The notes beneath the pieces are model-generated. The model ran no database searches and was not told where the DNA came from. It worked only from the letters and a program-made list of their open reading frames with translations. From JBGSBR01 sp041730495 (GTDB lineage Bacteria > Patescibacteriota > Microgenomatia > UBA1406 > GWC2-37-13): a DNA stretch of 64,000 nt. Location of the stretch: the NCBI GenBank assembly GCA_041730495.1, contig JBGSBR010000006.1, positions 1 to 64,000 on the forward strand, written 5' to 3'. The number at the start of each line of letters is the position of its first letter. Position 1 is the first letter of the stretch. The position numbers and the translations under genes are program-made. Positions 45,188-53,478 of this stretch are shown one piece after another.

Positions 45188-45901
45188 ATGCAGCTACTTC
45201 AATACGGATCTATCAAACCCAATAACTGGCGGTTACAATCATTTATCGACCAACAATATTCAGGTGACCAGCTATCGCATGAAGAGCATTTACTTTGGCT
45301 TGAAATAAACAATACAGTTAATTCCGTATCTCAACCACCACAGTCATGGACGCACTTGCCTAACTCTAAATTACTTGGATATGGCTGGGAATGGGCTGTA
45401 TACGAAATCTCACCAGATCAAGTGATTAAGGTTGCACGAACCGCTTTTGCTGAAGTAAATGATCTGCGTTATTTGGAGAATGCGAAACATGCGTATGAAA
45501 TCTGTCAACAATATTTGCCCAACTTGATTCTACATACGACCTTTGAAAGAATTAAAACAGATCAAGGTGATATAAATACTCTTAAACAACCAAATATTCC
45601 TACTACAGATCAAGTATTGATAGATCTATCAAAGCTAAATGATACTTCACGTCAACAGTTATTATTACTTTCCTCTTCTCTACTCAATTTGGTAGAAAAG
45701 TACGATTGGATGCCGGATTTACATTTAGAAAAAAAGAATAATCTATGGTCTTTAAGAAATGTTGCACTAGTTGAAGATAAACCTATCATCTATGATTTTA
45801 CGACTTACTACGATGTCTGGCGTTTATATCCTGCCCGTACTCAACTCGAAAAAAAAGAAAAAGGGAACTTATGGAAGACTTTCAAAGAAGAGCTAACCTA
45901 A
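45188..45901 (+). CDS. Protein kinase-like fold protein
   Basis: The 237-aa protein has traces of the kinase-like fold. LLGYGWEWAVYEI is a glycine-rich loop (G64, G66) and VIKVAR carries the ATP-site lysine (K81). WMPDLHLEKKNNLW resembles the catalytic loop (D177, H179, N184), and IYDFTTYYD the metal-binding Asp (D203). The lobes are shorter than in typical Ser/Thr kinases, so it may be closer to the aminoglycoside/choline kinase group or be inactive. The first 50 residues are unrecognised. TATTAT (45175-45180) lies just after the upstream stop codon and 7 nt before the ATG. It could be the opposite partner of the phosphatases in the giant protein, but it is far away. Confidence 0.65.
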   Translation: MQLLQYGSIKPNNWRLQSFIDQQYSGDQLSHEEHLLWLEINNTVNSVSQPPQSWTHLPNSKLLGYGWEWAVYEISPDQVIKVARTAFAEVNDLRYLENAKHAYEICQQYLPNLILHTTFERIKTDQGDINTLKQPNIPTTDQVLIDLSKLNDTSRQQLLLLSSSLLNLVEKYDWMPDLHLEKKNNLWSLRNVALVEDKPIIYDFTTYYDVWRLYPARTQLEKKEKGNLWKTFKEELT

Positions 45902-45904
45902 CTG

Positions 45905-45975
45905 CGGGCTCGGAGGGAATCGAACCCCCATTGGCGGTTTTGGAGACCGCTGTCCTACCGTTGAACGACGAACCC
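45905..45975 (-). tRNA. tRNA-Trp (anticodon CCA)
   Basis: A complete cloverleaf can be folded: acceptor GGGTTCG/CGAGCCC, anticodon stem GCGGT/ACCGC, loop CTCCAAA with anticodon CCA, a T-arm with TTCGATT, and discriminator G. CCA is not encoded. Anticodon CCA reads only UGG, in line with UGA as stop. Confidence 0.93.
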
Positions 45976-45996
45976 TGAGGATCCTGTGCCTCTGTG

Positions 45997-46070
45997 TGTT
46001 CCCGGGCAGATTCGAACTGCCAACCTTCAGTTCCGCAAACTGATGCTCTATCCAATTAAGCTACGGGAAC
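45997..46070 (-). tRNA. tRNA-Arg (anticodon GCG)
   Basis: Acceptor GTTCCCG/CGGGAAC, D-stem GCTT/GAGC, anticodon stem TCAGT/ACTGA, loop TTGCGGA, T-arm GGCAG-TTCGAAT-CTGCC, and discriminator A give a full cloverleaf. The anticodon is GCG, not the ACG (inosine-modified) usual in bacteria. CCA is not encoded. It lies 21 nt upstream of tRNA-Trp in the same transcript. Confidence 0.92.
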
Positions 46071-46108
46071 AGACCTTACAATGAAGTTTATTGTACCACG
46101 AAAGGTCT
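46071..46108 (-). promoter_or_regulatory. tRNA-operon promoter inside a hairpin-forming leader
   Basis: On the minus strand an extended -10 (TGGTACAAT) lies at 46098-46090. The same segment forms an inverted repeat AGACCTT/AAGGTCT (46071-46077 and 46102-46108) with an inner ACAAT/ATTGT pair, ending exactly at the 5' end of tRNA-Arg. Confidence 0.55.
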
Positions 46109-46188
46109 TTTGTTGTGTGTTGAAATATATATATCAAACCTATAACATTTTACAATGTAAAAGTTTATTGCTATAATTTGCTCCTTAT

Positions 46189-47565
46189 ATGGACAAAGAA
46201 CGATATCAACTTCAACAGAGATTTGCAAAAGCTCTAGCAGAACCAGCAAATCTAATAGATCCTTCATCTGATAATCAGATTGTTTTAGCAGGACTTGCTA
46301 TTTCTGTAGCAAATACTTCTCTCTCCGAGAGTAATGCTGGTGTCACAAAAACAATACGCATTAATAATGCGCGTGGGCAAACTGGAATTGAATGGATAGA
46401 AAACGTTATCGATAGTCCTAATATTACTGAAGATCAACGCAGATTTTACATACGAAAAATTTTGGAAGCTCATCTACTTGATGCCGAAGGTTCTAGTACC
46501 AAACGCTATGCGCAACTTGGCAGTTTATTTGCAGTTGACGGTCAAGGTACTCCGTTGATCAGTATCTCAGATGATTATATACGAACAACAACAAATAACA
46601 TCCAAGCTTGGATTAATCAAAAAATACAACAAGGTGAGATAAATGCACCAACAATGTATGAACCAGATATAGCGGATAGTAGAGCTTGGCTAATAGCATT
46701 AGCATCAGCAATTTATCCTTCAATAATTATTGCCCGCTCGGTTGCTTCGACAGAAACCCAACATATTGCAAACTCTCAACAAACAGTAACAGAAGATCTA
46801 CCGCAAGTACTTAATACTAATGAAAGAAGAATATTAAAATCACCACAGTTTAAAGGCAGTTCACTGAGTAAATTAGCCAATTATTTACAACCTGGCACAC
46901 CAATTAATCAAGCTCAAGCTATAGTCGGCGGTCATATTAGACAATATAAACAAGATATTTTACAAGAATCACCCATTTTGTTACAGGTTGGACCAATTGT
47001 TGAATATCATGCAATGCCATCAAACTCATCACATCGATATATAGCTGACATAGGTGTAGATATGAGCATCGATATGCTTGAATATACTCGCTTAAGACTT
47101 CTTATGGATACTCATCCGCTTTTATATCTTGGTATTCCACAAGCAGAAATTAGTGACTATATCAGCATGTTATATCCAAATGAGATAGAAGAACGGATGC
47201 AATGGTATGAACAACGTCACACACTTGCAGAAGGTTTAGCTCAATTGGCCACAAGCATACATAATAGAGAAACTAACTTTTATCAAGTAGTCACAAGTAA
47301 TCAATTATATGACCTCATGCATCTCGTACCTAGTATTGAAGGTTTATTAGAATACGGATTTATGCATGGATTCTCTGCTGAAGATATTGACTTTATCTAT
47401 AGTCAGATTAACGAGCATTTACCAGGTACTATAGAAACACAACAGCAACAAAAACATGAAGAATATTTAAGACAACATAATGCATTCTTAGAACAAAAGG
47501 CTAAAACAGCAGCTGAACAACTCGCATTTGCTCGTGCTCAAAGAGCGAAAAAAAAGAAACGTTAA
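46189..47565 (+). CDS. Unknown 458-aa helical protein
   Basis: I do not recognise this protein. It is soluble, without signal peptide or membrane segment except a mild hydrophobic stretch near 165-182 (ALASAIYPSIIIARSVA). Much of it is helical. The C-terminal ~45 residues (QQQQKHEEYLRQHNAFLEQK and RAKKKKR) form a coiled-coil-like helix ending in a basic cluster. An extended -10 (TGCTATAAT, 46169-46177) is 11 nt from the ATG. The gene lies between the tRNA-Arg/Trp operon and the DUF2207 gene. Confidence 0.68.
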   Translation: MDKERYQLQQRFAKALAEPANLIDPSSDNQIVLAGLAISVANTSLSESNAGVTKTIRINNARGQTGIEWIENVIDSPNITEDQRRFYIRKILEAHLLDAEGSSTKRYAQLGSLFAVDGQGTPLISISDDYIRTTTNNIQAWINQKIQQGEINAPTMYEPDIADSRAWLIALASAIYPSIIIARSVASTETQHIANSQQTVTEDLPQVLNTNERRILKSPQFKGSSLSKLANYLQPGTPINQAQAIVGGHIRQYKQDILQESPILLQVGPIVEYHAMPSNSSHRYIADIGVDMSIDMLEYTRLRLLMDTHPLLYLGIPQAEISDYISMLYPNEIEERMQWYEQRHTLAEGLAQLATSIHNRETNFYQVVTSNQLYDLMHLVPSIEGLLEYGFMHGFSAEDIDFIYSQINEHLPGTIETQQQQKHEEYLRQHNAFLEQKAKTAAEQLAFARAQRAKKKKR

Positions 47566-47566
47566 C

Positions 47567-49255
47567 TTACCAGCTTCCTCCCCCACCGCCTCCGCCACCA
47601 CCACCCGATGATCCACTACTTCCCCCCGATGAGAACCCAGAGCTTGATGAGCTAGCAGTAGCTGCTGACTGAAATGATGAAATAGAACTATTTACATGAC
47701 TCGTGAATGTCGATGGCGTGAAATGGCTGGTACTACTTTCGAACCACTCAGGTTTAGACATCGTCAGATCTTCAAATCGTTTCGCCCAGATTTTCTCGAC
47801 TCCAAAAGCAATCGCAAACGGTAACAGCTGCTCGAAAAACATCTGATTCTTGGCTTGGAAAGCAAGCTGTCTTTCTTGAGATGTGAGAAATCCTTTCATC
47901 GAACGCACTAGATTTGCAGCATGGACTCCGTCCCAAGTTTTACGAGGCATTATACGGCCGAAAATCGCCGCAATAAGCATCAACGGGAAGTTAAACGTCG
48001 TACCAGCAAGTGTTGCGATGATAGCATAGTAATTACGCACTTTTTGCGGGCTCTCAGGGAAGTATCCTTCTGATACGAGTGAAGCATAAAGATCTTCCTG
48101 GACTTTTTGTGTCGCTGTGTATAGATCAGCATCTTTTAATTTGATGACATCTTTTTTCGCAAATATTTTTTTGAGAAAGATTGATTCAAAAGATTGCAGC
48201 TCATCGTCTTTAGTCGCAAGCTCTTGTTTGACAAGCTCGAACTCATCTTTTTTCTTTTCGACTATCTTCATGTATCCGCGTTGTGCCAGGTCGATCAAGA
48301 TAGCTGAGATCTCATGTGCTCCAGCATGCTCATCGATGAGTACTCCTGTTTCTGCAGGTGTCAGCGGTCTTCCAGATTTCGTTTTTGGTGGATCATAATG
48401 TGCAGTCAGTTTACCTTTGTTGTGTGATGGATCTCGTCCATAGATAAACCATTTAATCGGTAACCATAGTGGATATACGACATACCACAAGAGTACGATA
48501 AGTATGATTCCAAGTCCGATAAGTTTTCCCCACCAGGTTTCGAAAAATCCTACCACAAGCTCAGGCTCTAGTACCTCAACTATACCTTTGGGAAATAATG
48601 CTGCAATAGTCAATCCCTCACCAATACCAAGAGGTCTATTACTCATCGAAACAAACTGCGTTTGATTCGCTATCATCGTACAATCATTTCCAGTGGCTCC
48701 AAAAGTGCCGGTATAACATGCACCAGATGTAGTTTGAGTTTCATCAGTATTTTCCCAGCTTGGGATACGGACCATAGCTGATGCTTGCATGATCGGGACT
48801 TGCCATTCAGTACCAGTAGCATTCCAATAAATCTCATCATGATCACTGAAATATGTCAGTGCTCCAGATACTGTGTAGCGGATAATATATACTTTCACGC
48901 CGTCAACATATTTATCAGCATCACCGATTTTAAGAGTCAAGATATTATCTGAGTTTGATTCATCGTATGTATATGATTTTCCATTTTCATCTTCAATAGA
49001 TTGCACATCAAACTTCATACGGTATTCTTTACCTTCTGTATTTGTTTTCGTAGTCGGAATAGTACGGAAGATACCATGTCGTGATTCATTGCCGAAGTTA
49101 TAGGTGATCGTTTCTTGCACATTCATCGTGCCATCAGTATTTACCGTAATCTGCGTATCAAAGGCATCGATACGTTCTTCGGCAAACTGAGCTGAGACGG
49201 TAAAAGGTACGCAGAGTAAAATTGCAGTAAAGATGCCAAGTATGAGGCGTTTCAT
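47567..49255 (-). CDS. DUF2207-family membrane protein
   Basis: The 562-aa protein has a signal peptide (LILGIFTAILLCVPFTVSA), then an external DUF2207 domain (~22-210) with MNVQETITYNFGN, RHGIFRTIP and ALTYFSDHDEIYWNATG. A membrane segment lies at ~235-255 (LIGLGIILIVLLWYVVYPL), then a cytoplasmic domain with LTPAETGVLIDEH, and a further hydrophobic pair near 405-425. The tail is very rich in Ser/Gly and ends in a run of ten Gly and SW. The order is the same as in YciQ-like DUF2207 proteins of many bacteria, whose function is unknown. It ends one base from the convergent 458-aa gene. Confidence 0.9.
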   Translation of the reverse strand: MKRLILGIFTAILLCVPFTVSAQFAEERIDAFDTQITVNTDGTMNVQETITYNFGNESRHGIFRTIPTTKTNTEGKEYRMKFDVQSIEDENGKSYTYDESNSDNILTLKIGDADKYVDGVKVYIIRYTVSGALTYFSDHDEIYWNATGTEWQVPIMQASAMVRIPSWENTDETQTTSGACYTGTFGATGNDCTMIANQTQFVSMSNRPLGIGEGLTIAALFPKGIVEVLEPELVVGFFETWWGKLIGLGIILIVLLWYVVYPLWLPIKWFIYGRDPSHNKGKLTAHYDPPKTKSGRPLTPAETGVLIDEHAGAHEISAILIDLAQRGYMKIVEKKKDEFELVKQELATKDDELQSFESIFLKKIFAKKDVIKLKDADLYTATQKVQEDLYASLVSEGYFPESPQKVRNYYAIIATLAGTTFNFPLMLIAAIFGRIMPRKTWDGVHAANLVRSMKGFLTSQERQLAFQAKNQMFFEQLLPFAIAFGVEKIWAKRFEDLTMSKPEWFESSTSHFTPSTFTSHVNSSISSFQSAATASSSSSGFSSGGSSGSSGGGGGGGGGGSW

Positions 49256-49300
49256 AAGATATGATTATTCTACTAGGTTAATAGTCCTTTTAAAAGTAGT

Positions 49301-50071
49301 CTATTTCACATACCTATCATAGTATCTTTGACGTAACTCTTTTTTTGCTCTGAATATACGAGTTTTTATAGTAGTTTCAAGGATTCCGTAAAAATCACTT
49401 AATTCTTTGTAACTCATTTTTTTCTTACCTAAAATACCATAATACCTCGCAAGCAAATCTTGTTTTCCTATAGACATCTCTTCGATTACTCTACATGCCG
49501 CTTGAAAATCTATTTCAAGATCAATTGGTTCCGCTGGTGCAGGTATAAACTCATTTAATTCACTCAACCTATTACTATCAAGACCTAAATAAACTTTAAC
49601 TTTTCCTTCAGACCAACCAAGTATATTTACTAGTTCATCAATTGTTGGAGTTCTTCTATTATCTGCGAAGAATACATCTATAGCATTGGCTAAATCTTCT
49701 TTAGCTTTTTTTTCTGGCCTGCTCAAACCACCCGTTTCGCTGGGCAGTACATCCCGGATACGATTTCGCACAATTAAACAGATATATCCACCAACATTAT
49801 TAACATCAACGAAGATTCCTCTTTCCCACGCTTTCCAGATCTGTATTAATCCTTCTTGTACTAAATCATCAAAAAGCGCCGTCCCAACAGGAGCATAATT
49901 TTTGGCAATAGTCGTAACTAAGGTTTGATACTCATTAACAAGTTCTTCAAACCCTTCATGTTGATAAAAAGACATTAGACTGACCTCTTGCTCAACTAAG
50001 TCAATTAAACCTTCAGTTTCAACAAAATCATCGGGTGAATTATGGGATCCATGTAATTCTCCTATGCTCAT
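49301..50071 (-). CDS. Alternative sigma-70 family factor
   Basis: The 256-aa protein has region 2 at ~42-110 (LVNEYQTLVTTIAKNYA, then LFDDLVQEGLIQIWKAW and GGYICLIVRNRIRDVL). A possible region 3 (TPTIDELVNILGWSEGKV) follows, and region 4 is at ~195-250 (KKKMSYKELSDFYGILETTIKTRIFRAKKEL). It is longer than a typical ECF factor and has an acidic N-terminus. No anti-sigma gene is adjacent. A TAAAAT box lies 3 nt from the ATG. With the housekeeping-type factor at 51327-52349, the window holds two sigma genes within 3 kb. Confidence 0.85.
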   Translation of the reverse strand: MSIGELHGSHNSPDDFVETEGLIDLVEQEVSLMSFYQHEGFEELVNEYQTLVTTIAKNYAPVGTALFDDLVQEGLIQIWKAWERGIFVDVNNVGGYICLIVRNRIRDVLPSETGGLSRPEKKAKEDLANAIDVFFADNRRTPTIDELVNILGWSEGKVKVYLGLDSNRLSELNEFIPAPAEPIDLEIDFQAACRVIEEMSIGKQDLLARYYGILGKKKMSYKELSDFYGILETTIKTRIFRAKKELRQRYYDRYVK

Positions 50072-50119
50072 ATCATTTTAAAAATCAAAAACGTGCCTAT
50101 TATAGGACTAAATTTATCA

Positions 50120-50148
50120 TTGTCAACAAGCTCATTGTTACGTATACT
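50120..50148 (+). promoter_or_regulatory. Promoter of the small HExxH protein
   Basis: TTGTCA (50120-50125) and TATACT (50143-50148) are 17 bp apart. The -10 ends 9 nt before the ATG at 50158. Confidence 0.75.
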
Positions 50149-50157
50149 GATTAGCCT

Positions 50158-50532
50158 ATGAAATATGAAGCAGCACCTGAGATAAAACAACAGATTACCT
50201 GGCTTGTCGAAGAGCTTGAGCTCGCACATGTCAAAATAGACCAAATTCACTGCATTCGCAGCTTTGATGCAAAAACTAGAGCAATAGCTCGTATCTGGGG
50301 TATGTCCAAGCTCTTTTATGAAGTGGCTGGTATTCCACCTACGTACATCATCGAGGTCAATGCCAAAAGATATGATCGTCAGTCCCAAAGAGAAAAGATT
50401 AAAACGCTCATTCATGAGCTGATGCATATACCCAAGACATTCTCAGGTGCACTGCTCTCACACAAAGGTCATCATCACGCGATCAATGATCGAGAAGTAG
50501 AAAAAGTCATGAAGAAACTCGAAAATAAGTAG
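50158..50532 (+). CDS. Small putative metallopeptidase
   Basis: The 124-aa protein has the zincin motif LIHELMHIP (H86, E87, H90), followed by KTFSGALLSHKGHHH that offers further histidine ligands. The pattern matches the small putative phage/archaeal metallopeptidase family whose members share HELxHIP and FSGxLxxH. The substrate is unknown. There is no signal or membrane segment. It is divergent from the alternative sigma factor and convergent with the second TrmB gene, with one base between the stops. A role in processing a regulator is possible but unsupported. Confidence 0.82.
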   Translation: MKYEAAPEIKQQITWLVEELELAHVKIDQIHCIRSFDAKTRAIARIWGMSKLFYEVAGIPPTYIIEVNAKRYDRQSQREKIKTLIHELMHIPKTFSGALLSHKGHHHAINDREVEKVMKKLENK

Positions 50533-50533
50533 A

Positions 50534-51289
50534 CTACACTTGCTGTACCTGTGACCAGGTAAGCATGAATTTCACTTTTTCAGTGTACGCAATCTCAGAG
50601 TCTTCGATTACGAGTGCAGATAGCTGTCCTTTGCGATAAGTGAGATATATCACGAGATCACCAAATAAGATAATATCTGCTTCTGTTGCATACTTTTGTG
50701 GCAAACAGCGGACTTCATTACGGATTGTATGATTGATTTGTGCATAACGACGTCCTTCAGGAGTATCATTGACCAGTTCTTTGGTATACATCATCCGTCG
50801 ACGCAGCTCATCGAGGAAGTTTTCCCAGACAATACCCAAGATGATCCGGCCTCGTGAGCTAGTATGTTGTATATGCACTCTATCATCACCGTATGCTTGC
50901 ATAAATAGTTGCTGAATCTCTTCCACGGTAGTGAAGATCCGAATAGTCGGAGTATTCGCTTTTTGTCGATATAGCATCGTCAGCTGAGGGGCCTGGAGCG
51001 TTATGCTATTCAAACTTTTGTTCATCTCATCTTTTTTGTGTTTCGCATACTCGATGAGCTCATCAGGAGATGCTGGTGCATACTGTATTTTCTTACCTAC
51101 TTCTACCTCTTTAAGCAGATTTTTAGCTTTAAGAGCATCGATATTGAGGTATACAGTTGAGCGAGGGATGCCAGTTTTACGGGAGATATCGAGGACAGTG
51201 GTAAGTCCAGTTTCTAGTGCAGTAAGATAGATGACTATTTCTTCGTCACTAAATCCAAGAGTCTTAAGAGCTGTCTGTAAATCGTCCAT
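50534..51289 (-). CDS. TrmB-family transcriptional regulator
   Basis: The 251-aa protein has an N-terminal winged HTH (TALKTLGFSDEEIVIYLTAL, then ISRKTGIPRSTVYLNIDALK) and a C-terminal effector domain (IRIFTTVEEIQQLFMQAYG and VIYLTYRKGQLSALVIEDS). It is a paralogue of the TrmB protein at 30932-31723 with the same domain order. The target genes are unknown. It lies between the small metallopeptidase and the main sigma gene. The promoter at 51323-51295 gives a leaderless start. Confidence 0.88.
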   Translation of the reverse strand: MDDLQTALKTLGFSDEEIVIYLTALETGLTTVLDISRKTGIPRSTVYLNIDALKAKNLLKEVEVGKKIQYAPASPDELIEYAKHKKDEMNKSLNSITLQAPQLTMLYRQKANTPTIRIFTTVEEIQQLFMQAYGDDRVHIQHTSSRGRIILGIVWENFLDELRRRMMYTKELVNDTPEGRRYAQINHTIRNEVRCLPQKYATEADIILFGDLVIYLTYRKGQLSALVIEDSEIAYTEKVKFMLTWSQVQQV

Positions 51290-51294
51290 ACCTC

Positions 51295-51323
51295 ATGATC
51301 TCAGGCTAGAAAGAAAATGTCAA
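51295..51323 (-). promoter_or_regulatory. Promoter of the second TrmB regulator
   Basis: TTGACA (51323-51318) and GATCAT (51300-51295) are 17 bp apart on the minus strand. The -10 is 5 nt from the ATG. Confidence 0.75.
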
Positions 51324-51326
51324 GAT

Positions 51327-52349
51327 TTATGACATTTCCTTGAATCTCCTCAGTAAGCTTGGATTACGAAGTTTTTTCAAAGCTTTTGCTTCAATCTGTC
51401 GAATTCTTTCTCGTGTTACTCCATAATGTACTCCTAGTTCTTCAAGGGTATATACTCTATCTCCACCCAATCCTAATCTATAGACAAGTATTTCTTTTTC
51501 ACGATCAGTTAAGTAAGCCAAAGCTGCTTTTATTTCATCCGATAATATCAAATGCTCGGTGATACGATCAGGAGATAAATCGCTACTATCTGCGATCATG
51601 TCCCCAAGTGTACTCTCATTAGATTCATCTACAGATTGATCCAGGCTTAGCACACTTGCTTCATGACGCAAAAGCAACGCCATCTTATCTGCTGAAACGT
51701 TTAGTTCATCTTGAATCTCAGCATCGGTGGGCTCTCTATCGTTCTTTTGCATTAGCTCCCCTTTTACTCTTCGAAAGCGTTGAAGCAACTCAGCAAAATG
51801 CACTGGCAATCGAATACTATTAGCTTTTTCATAAATTGCTCGATTGATATATTGCTTTATCCAATTTGTCGCATAAGTACTGAGATTATTTCCCCGTTCT
51901 GGATCAAATTTATCGACAGCATGCATTAATCCCATGTTCCCTTCTTGAATGAGGTCCATAAACTCTAAGCCTCTACCTCTATACTTCTTTGCTAACTCAA
52001 CAACTAATTTATAATGAGTTCTAGTAAGCTCATTCCGTGCATCTAATCCATCCCTAACTGCCGGCAGCATATTAGCAAACTCGTCTTCAGTAAATGCATC
52101 AGGAGGAAGGTTTAGTTGAGCTAATATCGCTCCATGTGAGGTTGGAACACCTGCTTCTTCTGACTCTTTTTTCTTTAAATAATATTGAACATGTGAGAAT
52201 ACGCTTTGATATATTCGTGCTAACGCTAAAATATCATCTTTAGGCAAAATTTCATGTCGTGAACCATCTTTTAAACCCAAAGTTGTACTATCCAGCTCAA
52301 TATTTGGATCTAAATCTGACATTATGTCGAGTGGACGTCTTTCATTCAT
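51327..52349 (-). CDS. rpoD: RNA polymerase sigma-70 factor, housekeeping type
   Basis: The 340-aa protein has all primary-sigma regions. Region 2 reads LVVELAKKYRGRGLEFMDLIQEGNMGL, then KFDPERGNNLSTYATNWIKQYI (the -10 recognition helix). Region 3 reads IRLPVHFAELLQRFRRV. Region 4 reads LTDREKEILVYRLGL and YTLEELGVHYGVTRERIRQIEAKAL, the -35 recognition helix. The N-terminus lacks the long region 1.1 of larger bacteria. It is probably the main sigma factor, although a close SigA-like alternative factor cannot be excluded. TATAAT (52363-52358) is 8 nt from the ATG. Confidence 0.9.
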   Translation of the reverse strand: MNERRPLDIMSDLDPNIELDSTTLGLKDGSRHEILPKDDILALARIYQSVFSHVQYYLKKKESEEAGVPTSHGAILAQLNLPPDAFTEDEFANMLPAVRDGLDARNELTRTHYKLVVELAKKYRGRGLEFMDLIQEGNMGLMHAVDKFDPERGNNLSTYATNWIKQYINRAIYEKANSIRLPVHFAELLQRFRRVKGELMQKNDREPTDAEIQDELNVSADKMALLLRHEASVLSLDQSVDESNESTLGDMIADSSDLSPDRITEHLILSDEIKAALAYLTDREKEILVYRLGLGGDRVYTLEELGVHYGVTRERIRQIEAKALKKLRNPSLLRRFKEMS

Positions 52350-52357
52350 AGGCGCAT

Positions 52358-52401
52358 ATTATATACCTAAATGATCTATTTGTGTATATATTAGATACAC
52401 A
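52358..52401 (-). promoter_or_regulatory. rpoD promoter with inverted repeat over the -35
   Basis: TATAAT lies at 52363-52358. The -35 position (52386-52381, TACACA) falls within a perfect inverted repeat TGTGTAT (52381-52387), 7-bp centre, ATACACA (52395-52401). A protein bound there would block the -35, so this is a candidate operator for sigma-gene control. Confidence 0.6.
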
Positions 52402-52455
52402 TTTAAGCCAAATGCCATTTGAGCATAAGATATGTTAGAATAAACGCACAATCAA

Positions 52456-52539
52456 GCCGAAGTGGCGAAACTGGCAGACGCGCACGTTTCAGGGACGTGT
52501 GGTAGCAATACCGTGGAGGTTCAAGTCCTCTCTTCGGCA
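52456..52539 (+). tRNA. tRNA-Leu (anticodon CAG)
   Basis: Acceptor GCCGAAG/CTTCGGC, anticodon stem CACGT/ACGTG with loop TTCAGGG, a class II variable arm GGTA-GCAA-TACC, a T-loop TTCAAGT, and discriminator A support the call. CCA is not encoded. A TG-T-TAGAAT extended -10 at 52433-52441 fits a promoter for this and the next tRNA. Confidence 0.93.
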
Positions 52540-52557
52540 CACCTGAGTACCTAGATT

Positions 52558-52647
52558 GGAGGTGTCGCCTAGTGGCCTATGGCAGAGGTTTGCTAAACCT
52601 CCGAGCATCTAAAAGTGCTCGCGTGGGTTCGAATCCCACCACCTCCG
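52558..52647 (+). tRNA. tRNA-Ser (anticodon GCT)
   Basis: Acceptor GGAGGTG/CACCTCC, anticodon stem GAGGT/ACCTC with loop TTGCTAA, a long variable arm CGAGCA/TGCTCG, a T-loop TTCGAAT and discriminator G support the call. The 3' CCA is not encoded. It follows tRNA-Leu by 18 nt and is probably co-transcribed with it. Confidence 0.93.
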
Positions 52648-52649
52648 CC

Positions 52650-53477
52650 CTACTCAAGCTCATGTAAATCAATCTGCTTCTCTACTCTTTTTTGGACATC
52701 ATTTTGTATAAGCCAAAGCTGTCCTCTGTCTGCTTGAAATTTGATACTTTTCTTCGATAGCCACCATTCTTGTAAAGAGCGTAATAAAGGCTCAAACATA
52801 AATGTCATAATTTTTGACACTTTGGTGCTGCTGTGCGATTTTGAGTGGTTTAACAGTCTTTTTGCCTGTGGAAAAAACTGTACAATCCAGTTATTTGCAG
52901 ATAAAAAATCTTTATGACTTTTATATTTATCAAAGATCGGTTTAAGCTGTAGTACTTCATGGGCGACATACTCATTTTGTTTATACAGCGGTACGGTGAG
53001 CTGAGATTCACTGAATATCAAGTTTAAGCATAAATCATGATAATTCGGATCAAATATGCCTGCTACTTTTTTAATAAGTAAAATAAAGAATCGGCTTATC
53101 CAAACAGCATTTTCACTCGTTACGACAAATAAATCAATATCGTCTGTTTTCTTGTTATTCAACATACTTAGCGAACCTGAGATTCCCACCATGTGTACTG
53201 TAGGAATGATTTGAAATTTACTAAGTAAAGATTGAGCTTGTTTGAACTTAATAACTGAATGATCATATCGAGCTTGATATGCCAGAAAAATACCTTTATT
53301 CAGAGCATATCTATCATCAAAGCTATAGATCATCCTTTTTTTTATGAGATTTTTAAGTTCTTCTTGCAATAATTTCTTAGTTGTAGTGACTGCCAAGAAA
53401 AGATGAATCTCTGCAAATGTAGGGGGATATTCAAAGACATCGAAGTACTCAAGCGCGTGCAGAACATGTTTTTTCAT
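52650..53477 (-). CDS. Winged-helix plus nucleotidyltransferase-like protein
   Basis: The 275-aa protein begins with a winged-helix-like domain (~1-80: HALEYFDVFEYPPTFAEIHLFL). A nucleotidyltransferase-fold segment follows: VGISGSLSMLNNKKTDDIDLFVVT, where GS (101-102) and D113/D115 match the family GS-x(n)-DxD metal site. The remaining ~150 residues are helical with hydrophobic patches. The acceptor is unknown, and such proteins range from tRNA and antibiotic modifiers to toxin-antitoxin NTases. It starts one base after the WecG/TagA gene and is probably co-transcribed with it. Confidence 0.72.
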   Translation of the reverse strand: MKKHVLHALEYFDVFEYPPTFAEIHLFLAVTTTKKLLQEELKNLIKKRMIYSFDDRYALNKGIFLAYQARYDHSVIKFKQAQSLLSKFQIIPTVHMVGISGSLSMLNNKKTDDIDLFVVTSENAVWISRFFILLIKKVAGIFDPNYHDLCLNLIFSESQLTVPLYKQNEYVAHEVLQLKPIFDKYKSHKDFLSANNWIVQFFPQAKRLLNHSKSHSSTKVSKIMTFMFEPLLRSLQEWWLSKKSIKFQADRGQLWLIQNDVQKRVEKQIDLHELE

Positions 53478-53478
53478 T

